Part shown: one piece after another, positions 51,508 through 60,600 of the stretch
Layout: each line of letters opens with the position of its first letter
Position numbering within the stretch: position 1 is the first letter of the stretch
DNA from: Paenibacillus antri
Lineage (GTDB): Bacteria > Bacillota > Bacilli > Paenibacillales > YIM-B00363
Direction: 5' to 3'
Assembly: GCF_005765165.1 (NCBI RefSeq)
Contig: NZ_VCIW01000004.1
Location: 276,542 to 340,541, forward strand
Length of the DNA stretch: 64,000 nucleotides
Position numbers and translations under genes: made by a program
Notes under the pieces: model-generated
What the model saw: the letters and a program-made list of their open reading frames with translations, nothing else
What the model was told of the DNA's origin: nothing
Database searches by the model: none

Positions 51508-53742
51508 ATGGAGAAGAATTGGTATAATCGACTGCTGCTATCATATATTCCCATTTTCATCATCGTTTCCTTGGTGCTTATCATTATATTCCTTCTCGGC
51601 GCGGCGGAGATGACGAGGAAGGAGACGGTCCGGGCGAACGAGGTGTTCTCGGGCCAAGCGACCCAATCGTTGGAGTATTCGCTTCGCGCCATCAACGAGA
51701 TGATGAATCGGGAAATTATATCCAACGGGTTTACTCCGTTCTTTACGAAATCGGGCAATCCGTATATCGCGGCGAACGAGGTATCCCGCAAGCTGAACGA
51801 AATCAAGCTGTCCAATCCGCTGATCGATTCGCTCTACCTGTACCGTCATCAGGACGGGGTCGTCCTGGGGCACCAGTCGATGCAGACGGCGGACCAGTTC
51901 GCGGATCGGGCGTTCCTGACGCAGATGCTCGAGCAGCCCGGCAGGACGGGTTGGTCCGACCCAAGAACGCTGGGGACGGAAGGGAAGGTCGTCGTCAGCT
52001 TGACGCGCACGGTACCGCTCTTGACCGGCGAGCACGGGCTGATGGTCGTGAACGTATCGCAGCGCGCGTTACGGGATTTCCTTCGAGGCATGATCGGCAA
52101 CGAATTCAGCTTCATCCACCTCTACGACAGCAGTGGGACGCTATGGTTCGGCACGGAAAGCGAGGACCTCGAGGCGGTGTCCGCGAGCGTCGGCCGCGAG
52201 ATCTCCGATGTCGAGTCCGGCTACACGGGCTGGAGCATCCGGAGCGGGATGCTCGGCGGGTCGCCGTTCCGGGCGTTCGCGGAGCTGTCCGATGTGTGGA
52301 TCGTAGCGATCATGGCGACGCTCGCGGTCGGGCTGGCATGGCTGATCCTCGTGTCCCGGCGTCACTATCGCCCGGTCGTCAGCCTGGTGAAGCGGATTCG
52401 AGATCTATCGAGCCCGGAGACCGCCCCGGAGGAGACGCCGCCGGCCAAAGACGAGTTTACGCTCATCGAGTCCGCGCTCAGCAAGATCGTGCAGCAGTCG
52501 GCGGAATACCGGAAGCAGCAAGAGGCGGATATCGTGTACAAGCGCCGTCATTTCTTCCACGAGCTGATGGAGGGCGGCCGAACGATCGACATGGAGGAAT
52601 GGCGGAAGGAGCTGCGGCGGTTCGGCATGGATCCCGCCTTCGACGAAGCGGCCGTCGGACTGCTGGAGATCGACAAATACGCCGCCTTCGAGCGGTCGTA
52701 CTCCGGCAACGGCAAGGAGCTGCTTCGGTACGCGCTCACGAACGTGATCGTCGAGATCGCCGCGATGCGATCCGTGCAGGCGTGGCCGGAGTGGATATCC
52801 AGTCAGCAGCTGGGCTTGCTCTTCCGATCGAAGCGAGACGGCTCGGAGCAAGACTTCGAGGACTGGCTGCGAGAGCTGTGCGAGCATATGGTTCGATGGA
52901 CGGCGGACAACCTGAAATTTTCGGTAACGCTCTCGATCGGAAGCCGGACGACATCGTTATCGGAGCTGCACCTCAGTTACGACGACGCCTTGGAAGCCAT
53001 GAAATACAAATCCGTGTTGGGGAACGGGCGGGTCATCGGCCAGCAGGATATTCGTTCGAGGTCGGAGGGCGAAGTGTATAAGGGGCTTCAGATGGTTCGG
53101 GGCATCGCGCAGTCGTACCGAATGGGGGAGGAGCTCTGGGCGGAGCAGCTGAAGCAGATGTTCGACGACTTCCGCAGCCGCATCATCTCGAAGGACGACC
53201 TGATCAATGTCATGAACTACTTGATCTACCACCTGTTCCGGGAGATGATGGAGCTTCCGGGCGAGATCCAAGACATCTGGAAGGATGAAGTCGTTCCCGC
53301 GTTGAACGAGGCGTTGGAGCGGTTCGAAACGGTGGACGAGCTGTACGAAGACGTGCGCCGGCTGTTAGAGGAGAACGCTCAGAAGCTAAAGCTGCTGCGG
53401 GAGGGCAAGAGCAACCACCATGTCATTCAAGAGGTCCGAAAGTTTATCGAGGAGCAGGCGAGCAACCCGAATTTGTCGCTTTCGCTGATCGGTGAACGGT
53501 TCCAGATGAGCAACAGCTATGTCAGTCGATTGTTTAAGGACGAATTCGGGGAAAATTTCGTCGATTACGTCGCGAAGGTTCGCATCGAGCATGCGAAGCG
53601 ATTGCTCCGGGACACCGGAGAATCGATTCACCATATCGCGACGACGATCGGATATACGAACTATATGACGTTCAATCGGGTATTCAAGAAGGTGACGGCG
53701 ACGACGCCGAGCGAATACCGAAGTCGCCACCAAGCGACGTGA
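51508..53742 (+). CDS. Membrane-anchored AraC-family regulator (YtdP type)
   Basis: A 744-residue paralogue of the regulator at 9382, with the same opening (NWYNRLLLSYIPIFIIV). Helix 1 is at about 8-33, an extracellular sensor region runs to about 250, and helix 2 is at about 255-280. A cytoplasmic middle region and a C-terminal AraC domain from about 640 follow (LSLSLIGERFQMSNSYVSRLF ... ATTPSEYRSR). It heads polysaccharide locus 2 and ends in a strong terminator. Its likely operators are the paired elements upstream of 53999 and of 62856, which share sequence and 66-bp spacing. Confidence 0.92.
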   Translation: MEKNWYNRLLLSYIPIFIIVSLVLIIIFLLGAAEMTRKETVRANEVFSGQATQSLEYSLRAINEMMNREIISNGFTPFFTKSGNPYIAANEVSRKLNEIKLSNPLIDSLYLYRHQDGVVLGHQSMQTADQFADRAFLTQMLEQPGRTGWSDPRTLGTEGKVVVSLTRTVPLLTGEHGLMVVNVSQRALRDFLRGMIGNEFSFIHLYDSSGTLWFGTESEDLEAVSASVGREISDVESGYTGWSIRSGMLGGSPFRAFAELSDVWIVAIMATLAVGLAWLILVSRRHYRPVVSLVKRIRDLSSPETAPEETPPAKDEFTLIESALSKIVQQSAEYRKQQEADIVYKRRHFFHELMEGGRTIDMEEWRKELRRFGMDPAFDEAAVGLLEIDKYAAFERSYSGNGKELLRYALTNVIVEIAAMRSVQAWPEWISSQQLGLLFRSKRDGSEQDFEDWLRELCEHMVRWTADNLKFSVTLSIGSRTTSLSELHLSYDDALEAMKYKSVLGNGRVIGQQDIRSRSEGEVYKGLQMVRGIAQSYRMGEELWAEQLKQMFDDFRSRIISKDDLINVMNYLIYHLFREMMELPGEIQDIWKDEVVPALNEALERFETVDELYEDVRRLLEENAQKLKLLREGKSNHHVIQEVRKFIEEQASNPNLSLSLIGERFQMSNSYVSRLFKDEFGENFVDYVAKVRIEHAKRLLRDTGESIHHIATTIGYTNYMTFNRVFKKVTATTPSEYRSRHQAT

Positions 53743-53759
53743 ACGAAGCATCGGGCGGG

Positions 53760-53791
53760 GCCCGCGGACGTACAGTCCGCGGGCTTTTTTT
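53760..53791 (+). terminator. Terminator after the locus-2 AraC regulator
   Basis: GCCCGCGGA pairs with TCCGCGGGC over 7 nt, followed by TTTTTTT. Confidence 0.93.
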
Positions 53792-53819
53792 CTGCGCGTT
53801 CCGCAAGAAATGCGGGGCG

Positions 53820-53929
53820 TTCAAAAACTGTTAGGCGGCCGTCGAGGCGGGCGGAGGGGCCGTTTTCGCAAAATGTGTTAGGGGGTTCAAAACTGAGAAT
53901 TGTCGCCTCCGCGGCGCATCGAGTACAGT
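53820..53929 (+). promoter_or_regulatory. Predicted AraC operator pair and promoter of transporter operon 2
   Basis: Element A TTCAAAAACTGTTAG begins at 53820 and element B TTCAAAACTGAGAATTG at 53886. B runs into TTGTCG (53900-53905), followed by 18 bp and TACAGT (53924-53929). The same two elements, at the same 66-bp distance, precede 62856. Confidence 0.65.
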
Positions 53930-53998
53930 GGGGGCAGTCGAACGGAACGCGGCTCGGCGAGCGGACCGGGCGGCTTACAATCAACCAGAGGTGGACGT

Positions 53999-54955
53999 AT
54001 GCAAAATATGGGGAAAGCTTCCGCGGACGGGGGCGCCGTACTTCGGAACGGGTCGCTGCTTCGCAGAAGAAGATGGAATCAGAATAAGCCGCTCCTCGTG
54101 ATGTTCCTGCCGGTAGCCGCATTCTTCCTACTGTTCAAGTACGCGCCGATGCTGGGCCTTGCGATCGCGTTCAAGGACTACAACTTCGCGGACGGCATCT
54201 GGGGAAGTCCCTGGGTCGGCTTCGCGAATTACGAGTATCTGTTCAACAATCCGAAGACGCTCAACATTATACGCAATACCTTGGTGCTCAGCGCGCTGAC
54301 GGTGTTCGTCGGCTTCCCGTTCCCGGTCGTGCTGGCGATTCTCCTGAACGAGGTGCGGAGGGCGTGGTTCAAGAAGTGGGTGCAGACGTTGGTGTTTCTG
54401 CCTCACTTCCTGAATTGGGTCATCGTCGGCGGACTGGTGCTGATGGTGTTCGCCTTGGAGAGCGGCTTCGTCAACAATGCGTTGCATGCGTTGACCGGCC
54501 AGAAGTTCCCGTTCTTGTTCCACGAGACGTCATGGATCGCGATCTTCGTCGGCTCCGGCATCTGGAAGGGGGCCGGATGGGCGGCGATCATCTACCTGGC
54601 GGCGCTGACTTCGATCGACCCGAGTCTCTACGAAGCGGCGAATATGGACGGCGCGAACAAGTGGAAGCAGCTCTGGAACATTACGATTCCGGGCATTCAG
54701 CCGACGATCGTGTTGATGTTTATTCTGAACATCGGCAACGTTATGGATGTGGGCTTCGATCAGGTATACGTACTGCAAAATCCGGTCGTCGTCAACGTCG
54801 GCGAGGTGATCAGTACGTGGAACTTCAAGGTCGGCCTCGGCGCGGGGCAATTCAGCAACGCGACGGCCATGGGGCTGTTCGAATCGCTGATCGGACTCGT
54901 CCTGGTGCTGACCGTGAACCAAATCGCACGGAAATTCGGTAGAGGCTTATGGTAA
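53999..54955 (+). CDS. Carbohydrate ABC transporter permease, LplB type
   Basis: A 318-residue permease with a basic N-terminal tail, six helices and the EAA loop YEAANMDGANKWKQLWNITIPGI. The ATG at 53999 follows AGAGGTGGACGT; the more upstream in-frame ATG falls inside the promoter. It closely resembles the permease at 14516 (shared GSPWVGFANYE and NEVRRAWFKKWVQT-like segments). It is the first gene of importer operon 2. Confidence 0.92.
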   Translation: MQNMGKASADGGAVLRNGSLLRRRRWNQNKPLLVMFLPVAAFFLLFKYAPMLGLAIAFKDYNFADGIWGSPWVGFANYEYLFNNPKTLNIIRNTLVLSALTVFVGFPFPVVLAILLNEVRRAWFKKWVQTLVFLPHFLNWVIVGGLVLMVFALESGFVNNALHALTGQKFPFLFHETSWIAIFVGSGIWKGAGWAAIIYLAALTSIDPSLYEAANMDGANKWKQLWNITIPGIQPTIVLMFILNIGNVMDVGFDQVYVLQNPVVVNVGEVISTWNFKVGLGAGQFSNATAMGLFESLIGLVLVLTVNQIARKFGRGLW

Positions 54956-54968
54956 GGGGGAATTGGGC

Positions 54969-55844
54969 ATGAAGCAGTCTTGGGGCGAAAAGGCGTTTTA
55001 CGGCGTTAATTATTTTATCTTGTCCTTGGCGGCGCTCAGCTGTCTGCTCCCGTTGATCCATCTCGTCGCGCTGAGTCTCAGCAGCGGCGAAGCGATCACG
55101 CTCGGGAAGGTCGGGCTCTGGCCCGTCGATCCGACATGGGAAGCATATCGCAAGCTGATTCAAGGGACGGACATCATGAACGCGCTTCGGAACAGTCTTG
55201 TGATTACGGTCGTCGGGACGGCGTTGAATATGGCGTTCACGGTGCTGGCGGCGTATCCGCTCGCGAAGAAGCATTTCTACGCGCGGAGGGGGCTGACGCT
55301 GGCGATCGTCTTTACGATGCTGTTCACGGCCGGGCTCATTCCGAATTATATGCTCGCCAAGGAGCTGGGCCTCGTCAATACGTACGGCGCGTTGTGGCTG
55401 CCCGGTCTCGTCAGCGCCTACAATATGCTGATTTTGCGGTCGTTCTTCGAGAACATCCCGGAAGAGCTCGAGGAGGCCGCGCGCATCGACGGCTGCGGGG
55501 AATGGCGGATTATCGGGCAAATCGTGCTTCCGCTGTCGTTGCCGGCGATCGCGACCGTCTCGCTGTTCTACGGCGTCAATCACTGGAATTCGTTCTTCAA
55601 CGTCTTGATGTACATCAACGATTCGACAAAATTCAACTTGTCCGTGCTCGTGCAAAACATGATTCAAAGCCAATCGCTGCTCGCGGAGATGGCGATGCTC
55701 GATCCGGAAGCGTTCACGCAGCTTACACCGGAGTCGATCAAGTCGGCGGGCGTCCTCGTGATGGTCGTTCCGATGCTGCTTGTCTATCCGTTCTTGCAGA
55801 AGTATTTCGTTAAGGGTGCGCTCATCGGCTCGATCAAGGGGTAG
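54969..55844 (+). CDS. Carbohydrate ABC transporter permease, LplC/YtcP type
   Basis: A 291-residue permease with six helices and the EAA loop LEEAARIDGCGEWRIIGQIVLPLSLPA, ending in LQKYFVKGALIGSIKG. The ATG at 54969, nine bases after AAGGGGG, is preferred over a TTG two codons upstream. It is 13 bp from the LplB-type gene and is its partner. Confidence 0.92.
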   Translation: MKQSWGEKAFYGVNYFILSLAALSCLLPLIHLVALSLSSGEAITLGKVGLWPVDPTWEAYRKLIQGTDIMNALRNSLVITVVGTALNMAFTVLAAYPLAKKHFYARRGLTLAIVFTMLFTAGLIPNYMLAKELGLVNTYGALWLPGLVSAYNMLILRSFFENIPEELEEAARIDGCGEWRIIGQIVLPLSLPAIATVSLFYGVNHWNSFFNVLMYINDSTKFNLSVLVQNMIQSQSLLAEMAMLDPEAFTQLTPESIKSAGVLVMVVPMLLVYPFLQKYFVKGALIGSIKG

Positions 55845-55958
55845 CGCGCGAAAAGGGCAGGGAAAGGGGGGATGCCGGCGGCTCGGCTGAAACTTCGGGA
55901 TGTACATGGTAAGCTAGTTGCAACATATGCACCGGACGAAAAAAAGGGAGGCAATCGC

Positions 55959-57593
55959 ATGGAGAAGCATCGGGGAAAGAAAACGGTCGCGTTGTCGACG
56001 GCGGCGGTCATGACGCTGTCGATCTTGGCGGCCTGCGGCAGCGCGGCGAACGAGCCGACGCCGGAAGCGCCGGCGGCCGGCGGGGACGCGGCGGAAGCGA
56101 GAGGGAAAATCACGGTCTCGATCTACGACCGCGGGCAAATTCCGAAGGAAGAAGGCACGTATACGGATAACCGCTGGACGCGCTGGATCAACGAGAACGG
56201 ACCGGTCGACGTCGAGTTCGTGCCGATCCCGCGGAACGAATCGCAGCAGAAGTACAGTATGCTCTTCGCGTCCGGAGAGGCGCCGGATCTCGTTCTTGAG
56301 TATGACAACGCTTTCGTTAACACCCTGTGGGCCCAGAAGCAGCTGCTGCCGCTGGACGACTTGATCGCGGAGCACAGCACGGAATATAAGAAACTGCTCG
56401 AGAAGTTTCCGGAGTTGAAGAAACTGGCGACGAAGCCGGACGGCAAGATGTACGAGGTCGCTCGCATCATGAAGCCGGAAATTCTCGGCATGATGGTCAT
56501 CCGGAAGGACTGGCTGGATAAGCTCGGCCTCGAGACGCCGAAGACGGTCGAGGAGCTGTACCAGGTCGCCGACGCGTTCGCGAACGGGGATCCGGACGGG
56601 AACGGAACGAAGGATACGTTCGGCATCAACCTGAGCCAATTCGCGACGTATTACGTGGACGCGATGTTCCAGAACGAGATGTTCATTCTCGAGAACGGCG
56701 AACTGATCCGCCAGTTCGACCGGATCAAGCCGGCGTACGAATTCAAGCGCCGCCTGTTCGAGAACAACATCGTGGATAAAGACTTCCTCACCGACACGAA
56801 CGGTCAGAAGGCGGAGCAGGACTTCGCGAGCGGCAAGTTGGGTATCTACTTGGCGTACGCCTCCGTCATCAGCAAAAACTACGATACGCTGAAGAACAGC
56901 GTGCCCGAAGCCGAAATCGTAGCGATTCCGTTCCCAGCGTCGGAGTTCGGCCAGTTCGGTCCGGATTTCAACCCGCCGTTCCAGTTGACGGGCTCGGTGA
57001 ACGCGAACGCGAAGGATCCGGCGTCGGTCATGAAATACATCGACTTCATGGTGTCCGAACCGACGGTCCAATACTTCGCGAACGGCGAAGAAGGCGTCCA
57101 CTACACCAAGTCCGCGAACGGCTGCCCGCAGCCGATCGACCGCGATAAGAACAAGAACGAGATGGGCTATACCGGCGATTATCGGATGTTCATGCCTACG
57201 TACCTGCTGCAAACTTGCGCCGTCAACGATCGCTCCCTCGAGTCGGAAAATCCGATCGATCAGGAATGGATTGCGATTGCGGAGGAAGCGAAGAAGCTCT
57301 ACTTGGATCCGAATCGCCCGCATCCGGGCTTCACGCACGCGAAGTTCCGTCCGGCGCTCGACAAGGATCTCAACACGATCTTCAACGACGGCTGGAACAC
57401 GATGAACGAAATTATGGCGAAGGCGGTCGTCAGCGGCAGCGCGTACACGGTCGACCAAGGCGTCGCCGACGTCATCAGCGCGTGGGACGCATCGGGCGGC
57501 AAGAAGCTCGAGGAATGGTATAAGAACTGGTACCAGGAGAACAAGGACAGCTGGTTGTTCATGGAAGACCTGTATCAGATGGAATTCGAATAA
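55959..57593 (+). CDS. Extracellular solute-binding lipoprotein, LplA type
   Basis: A 544-residue lipoprotein with lipobox ILAAC (Cys26), an Ala/Pro/Glu spacer and a large family-1 binding fold (WTRWINENGPVDVEFVPIPRN ... LDKLGLETPKTVEELYQVADA ... GGKKLEEWYKNWYQENKDSW). AAAGGGAGGCAATCGC precedes the ATG at 55959; an earlier in-frame ATG lacks a site. It is a paralogue of the 16453 lipoprotein and feeds the two permeases upstream. Confidence 0.92.
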   Translation: MEKHRGKKTVALSTAAVMTLSILAACGSAANEPTPEAPAAGGDAAEARGKITVSIYDRGQIPKEEGTYTDNRWTRWINENGPVDVEFVPIPRNESQQKYSMLFASGEAPDLVLEYDNAFVNTLWAQKQLLPLDDLIAEHSTEYKKLLEKFPELKKLATKPDGKMYEVARIMKPEILGMMVIRKDWLDKLGLETPKTVEELYQVADAFANGDPDGNGTKDTFGINLSQFATYYVDAMFQNEMFILENGELIRQFDRIKPAYEFKRRLFENNIVDKDFLTDTNGQKAEQDFASGKLGIYLAYASVISKNYDTLKNSVPEAEIVAIPFPASEFGQFGPDFNPPFQLTGSVNANAKDPASVMKYIDFMVSEPTVQYFANGEEGVHYTKSANGCPQPIDRDKNKNEMGYTGDYRMFMPTYLLQTCAVNDRSLESENPIDQEWIAIAEEAKKLYLDPNRPHPGFTHAKFRPALDKDLNTIFNDGWNTMNEIMAKAVVSGSAYTVDQGVADVISAWDASGGKKLEEWYKNWYQENKDSWLFMEDLYQMEFE

Positions 57594-57600
57594 GGCATCG

Positions 57601-57644
57601 CGTCGGGAGCGCGGCGGGGCATATGTTCCGCCCGCGGCCCGACG
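57601..57644 (+). other. Intercistronic hairpin after binding-protein gene 2
   Basis: CGTCGGG pairs with CCCGACG and an inner CGCGGCGGG with CCCGCG, around CATATGTT. It lies between the lipoprotein and the giant secreted gene; possible partial terminator or stabiliser. Confidence 0.6.
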
Positions 57645-57676
57645 GCTTTAACACATCAAATGAAAGGGGTTACATA

Positions 57677-60600
57677 ATGAAGAAAAGGAAACGGTCATTG
57701 GCGTTGTTACTCTCGCTTTCTCTATTGGCAGGCGTGGCGGTTCCCGGCGCCGGAGCGGCGACGGCTTCGACGGGCGGCGAGGGCCCGCCCCCCGAACCGG
57801 TGACGTATCGGGCATCCGCGGGCTTCTCGGGCACGCAGGGCGGGAACGGCTGGCATTATTGGAAGCAGCGCGGCGGCGCCCTGTCCGACCTGGTGTTCGT
57901 CGAGACGCCGACCGGCAACCCGATCGTCCCGCGATGGAAGGACGCAACGACGAATACGCCGTGGATTTCGGCGACGGCGATGCACCCGGGCGCGTCCGAC
58001 GACGTCGTTCGCGCCTGGACGGCGCCGGGGCGCGGGACGGTCGCCGTCGGCGGCACCGTCCGCAAGGGCGACAACCTCGGCGACGGCGTGCTCGTCTCCG
58101 TGCGGAAGAACGGCGAGCCGCTGTGGAGCGCGCATCTTACGACGACGGAGCCGACGACGCCGACGGGCGTCGAGGCGGTGGGGGTCGCCCCCGGCGACGT
58201 CATCGCCTTCGTCGTGCAGAAGAACGTCACGCTCAACAACGATCATACGAATTGGGATCCCGTCATCGCGTATACGCCTTCCGACGTACCCGGCGGACCC
58301 GGTGAAGAACCGGGCGAAGAACCGGGCAAGGAGGAGGAGCCTGTCGTCATTCCGGTCGCCGCCGCGGTGAATACGCAGGGCGGAGCGCAAGCGGACGTTA
58401 ACCAGGAGTCGCTTGTCGCGGACGGGACGGAATTCCTGATCAAGCATTTCTTGAAGAACGGCGCCACCGACGCGCCGACGCATCGGGAGGCGTACCTGAA
58501 GGCGGATTTCGGTCCGCTGTCCGGCGCTGCCGTGGACATCGGGACCGTAACGCTTAACGTCTATCTCGCGACCGCGCTGGGCAAGGACGTTCCGATTACG
58601 GTGCGCGGCCTCGAGAGCGTCGATTGGGAAGAGACGGAGATTACGTATAATAACGCGCCTGCGGAAGCGGGAGTCGTCTTGGATACGGTCGTCGCGCGCG
58701 ATGCCGGCTGGTACCGTTTCGACGTCACATCCTTCGTTCAAGACCGCATCGAAGCGGGGGCGACGCTCGCGTCGTTCCGCATGACGGACGACAGCGCGGC
58801 CGATACGTTGGCGCGCTTCCGCTCCGACGATGCGCTCGAGCCGGAGCTTCGCCCGTACTTCCTCGCGGAAGTCGCCGGCGGGGGCTCGTCGGGCTCGTTG
58901 CCCCGCGGCATCGTAGCGAATCTGCCGGACAGCTTCTATGCGCGTCCGGGATTGGAGTCGATGCCGCGCATCGACTACGCGTCCATGTACGTCGCCGACG
59001 TGACGAAGTTCGGCGCGGCGGGCGACGGCGAGGCGAACGACCGCGAGGCGTTCGATCGGGCGATCGCCGCGCTCGAGGAAGTCGGTGGCGGCGTCGTCTA
59101 TATGCCGGCGGGACGGTACTATTTCGCGGCGACGCCGGCGCCGGACGCGACCCCGGCGGACCGCCGATTCTGGGATCGTACGGGCGAGCGGGCGCTCGAA
59201 AATATTCATTTCGTCGGGGACGGCGAAGCGACGACGATCGTGTTCCGGAATCCGGGGCTCGCTGCGCTGCCGGAAGGGCGTCTATACCATACCGCGAACG
59301 GCGTCTACAACGGCCGCCCGTACGGCTGGCGGATCGACGGGAGGAATGTGTCGTTCCGCAGCTTCGGCACGTCCTGGTCGCCTCGGATGGATATGCGTTC
59401 GATCAACGGGCCATACAATATCGGATTAAGCGGAGAAAACCTGCAGGCGATCGACCTGAATATCGACCAAGGCGCGATCGGCATCGTCTTCTGGCAGGGT
59501 ACAAGGAACGTCTGGGCCATCGATAACGAGGTTCGGAACACGGGCGCGGACGGCATCCACTTCGCCAACGTCGTGAATGCGGTAGCGGCTTACAACTATA
59601 CGGAAAATATTAACGACGACGCGATCGGCTTCGTCTCCGACGCGCCGGGCGCGAACGGATGGCCCGTCTCGGAAAACAACTTCGCGCTGCATAACACGAT
59701 CGTTCGCACGACGTGGGGCCGAGGCGTCAGCGCCGGCGGCATCGGCCACCGCATCGAAGGGAACTCGATCGAGAGCTCGCTGCTCGCGGGCATATTCACG
59801 AACTCGCTCGGGCAAGCCGGCGAAACCGGCGTGCCGGTGGAGCGCATCACGATTCGAGATAATACGATCGTTCGCTCCGATCAGAACAATCGAGCGGACA
59901 ACAACTTCAACCAGAGCCACTTGTATCGCGGCGCCGTCGCGATGAACAACCTCGCGGACGAGGTGACGATCGAGGGGAATCGCATCTACGGCAACCCGGG
60001 CAACGGGATCCTCTTCAGCGCATGGGGGTCCGCGCTGCGGGCGACCGATCTGGCGGTGCGAGGCAACGACATCGCCGATTCCGCGGGGAGCGCGATCCGA
60101 ATCAACGGCAACGCAACGATTCAAGGGCTGGAAATCGTGAACAACCGCTTATTGGGGAACGCGAACAGCGTATTGTTCGGCGGGACGTTGTCCGGCGAAG
60201 CGTACGCCGGCAACCTGGTGTCGCAGCCGACGGTTCCGGCCAAGGAAGGCTTCGAGGTCACGACGGAAGCGCCGTCCTTCGTAGACGTATATGACGCGAT
60301 GGAGAACGCGCCGGAAGAGACGGCTTGGGCGACGCCGCCGAGCGTCGTCGTGCCCGAGACGATCTTCGACGTGAAGGCGTTCGGGGCGAAGGGCGACGGC
60401 ACCGGCAACGATCTGCAAGCGTTCTACGACGCTCTGGAGGCGATCCCAGCGTCCGGCGGCGTGCTCTATGTGCCGGCAGGCACGTACGACCTGGAGCCGA
60501 TCGCGGAACGCTCGGCGTTCCCGTTCACGGCGATTCGGCATCACCTGCTTATTTCCGGTCGCGCCGATATCGAGCTCCGGGGCGACGGGGAAGGCTCCGT

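Noticed and set aside
55914-59209. Long minus-strand frames (about 500 codons each) in locus 2
   Set aside because: They are antisense shadows in very GC-rich DNA; the plus-strand genes have clear domains, signal peptides and ribosome binding sites.
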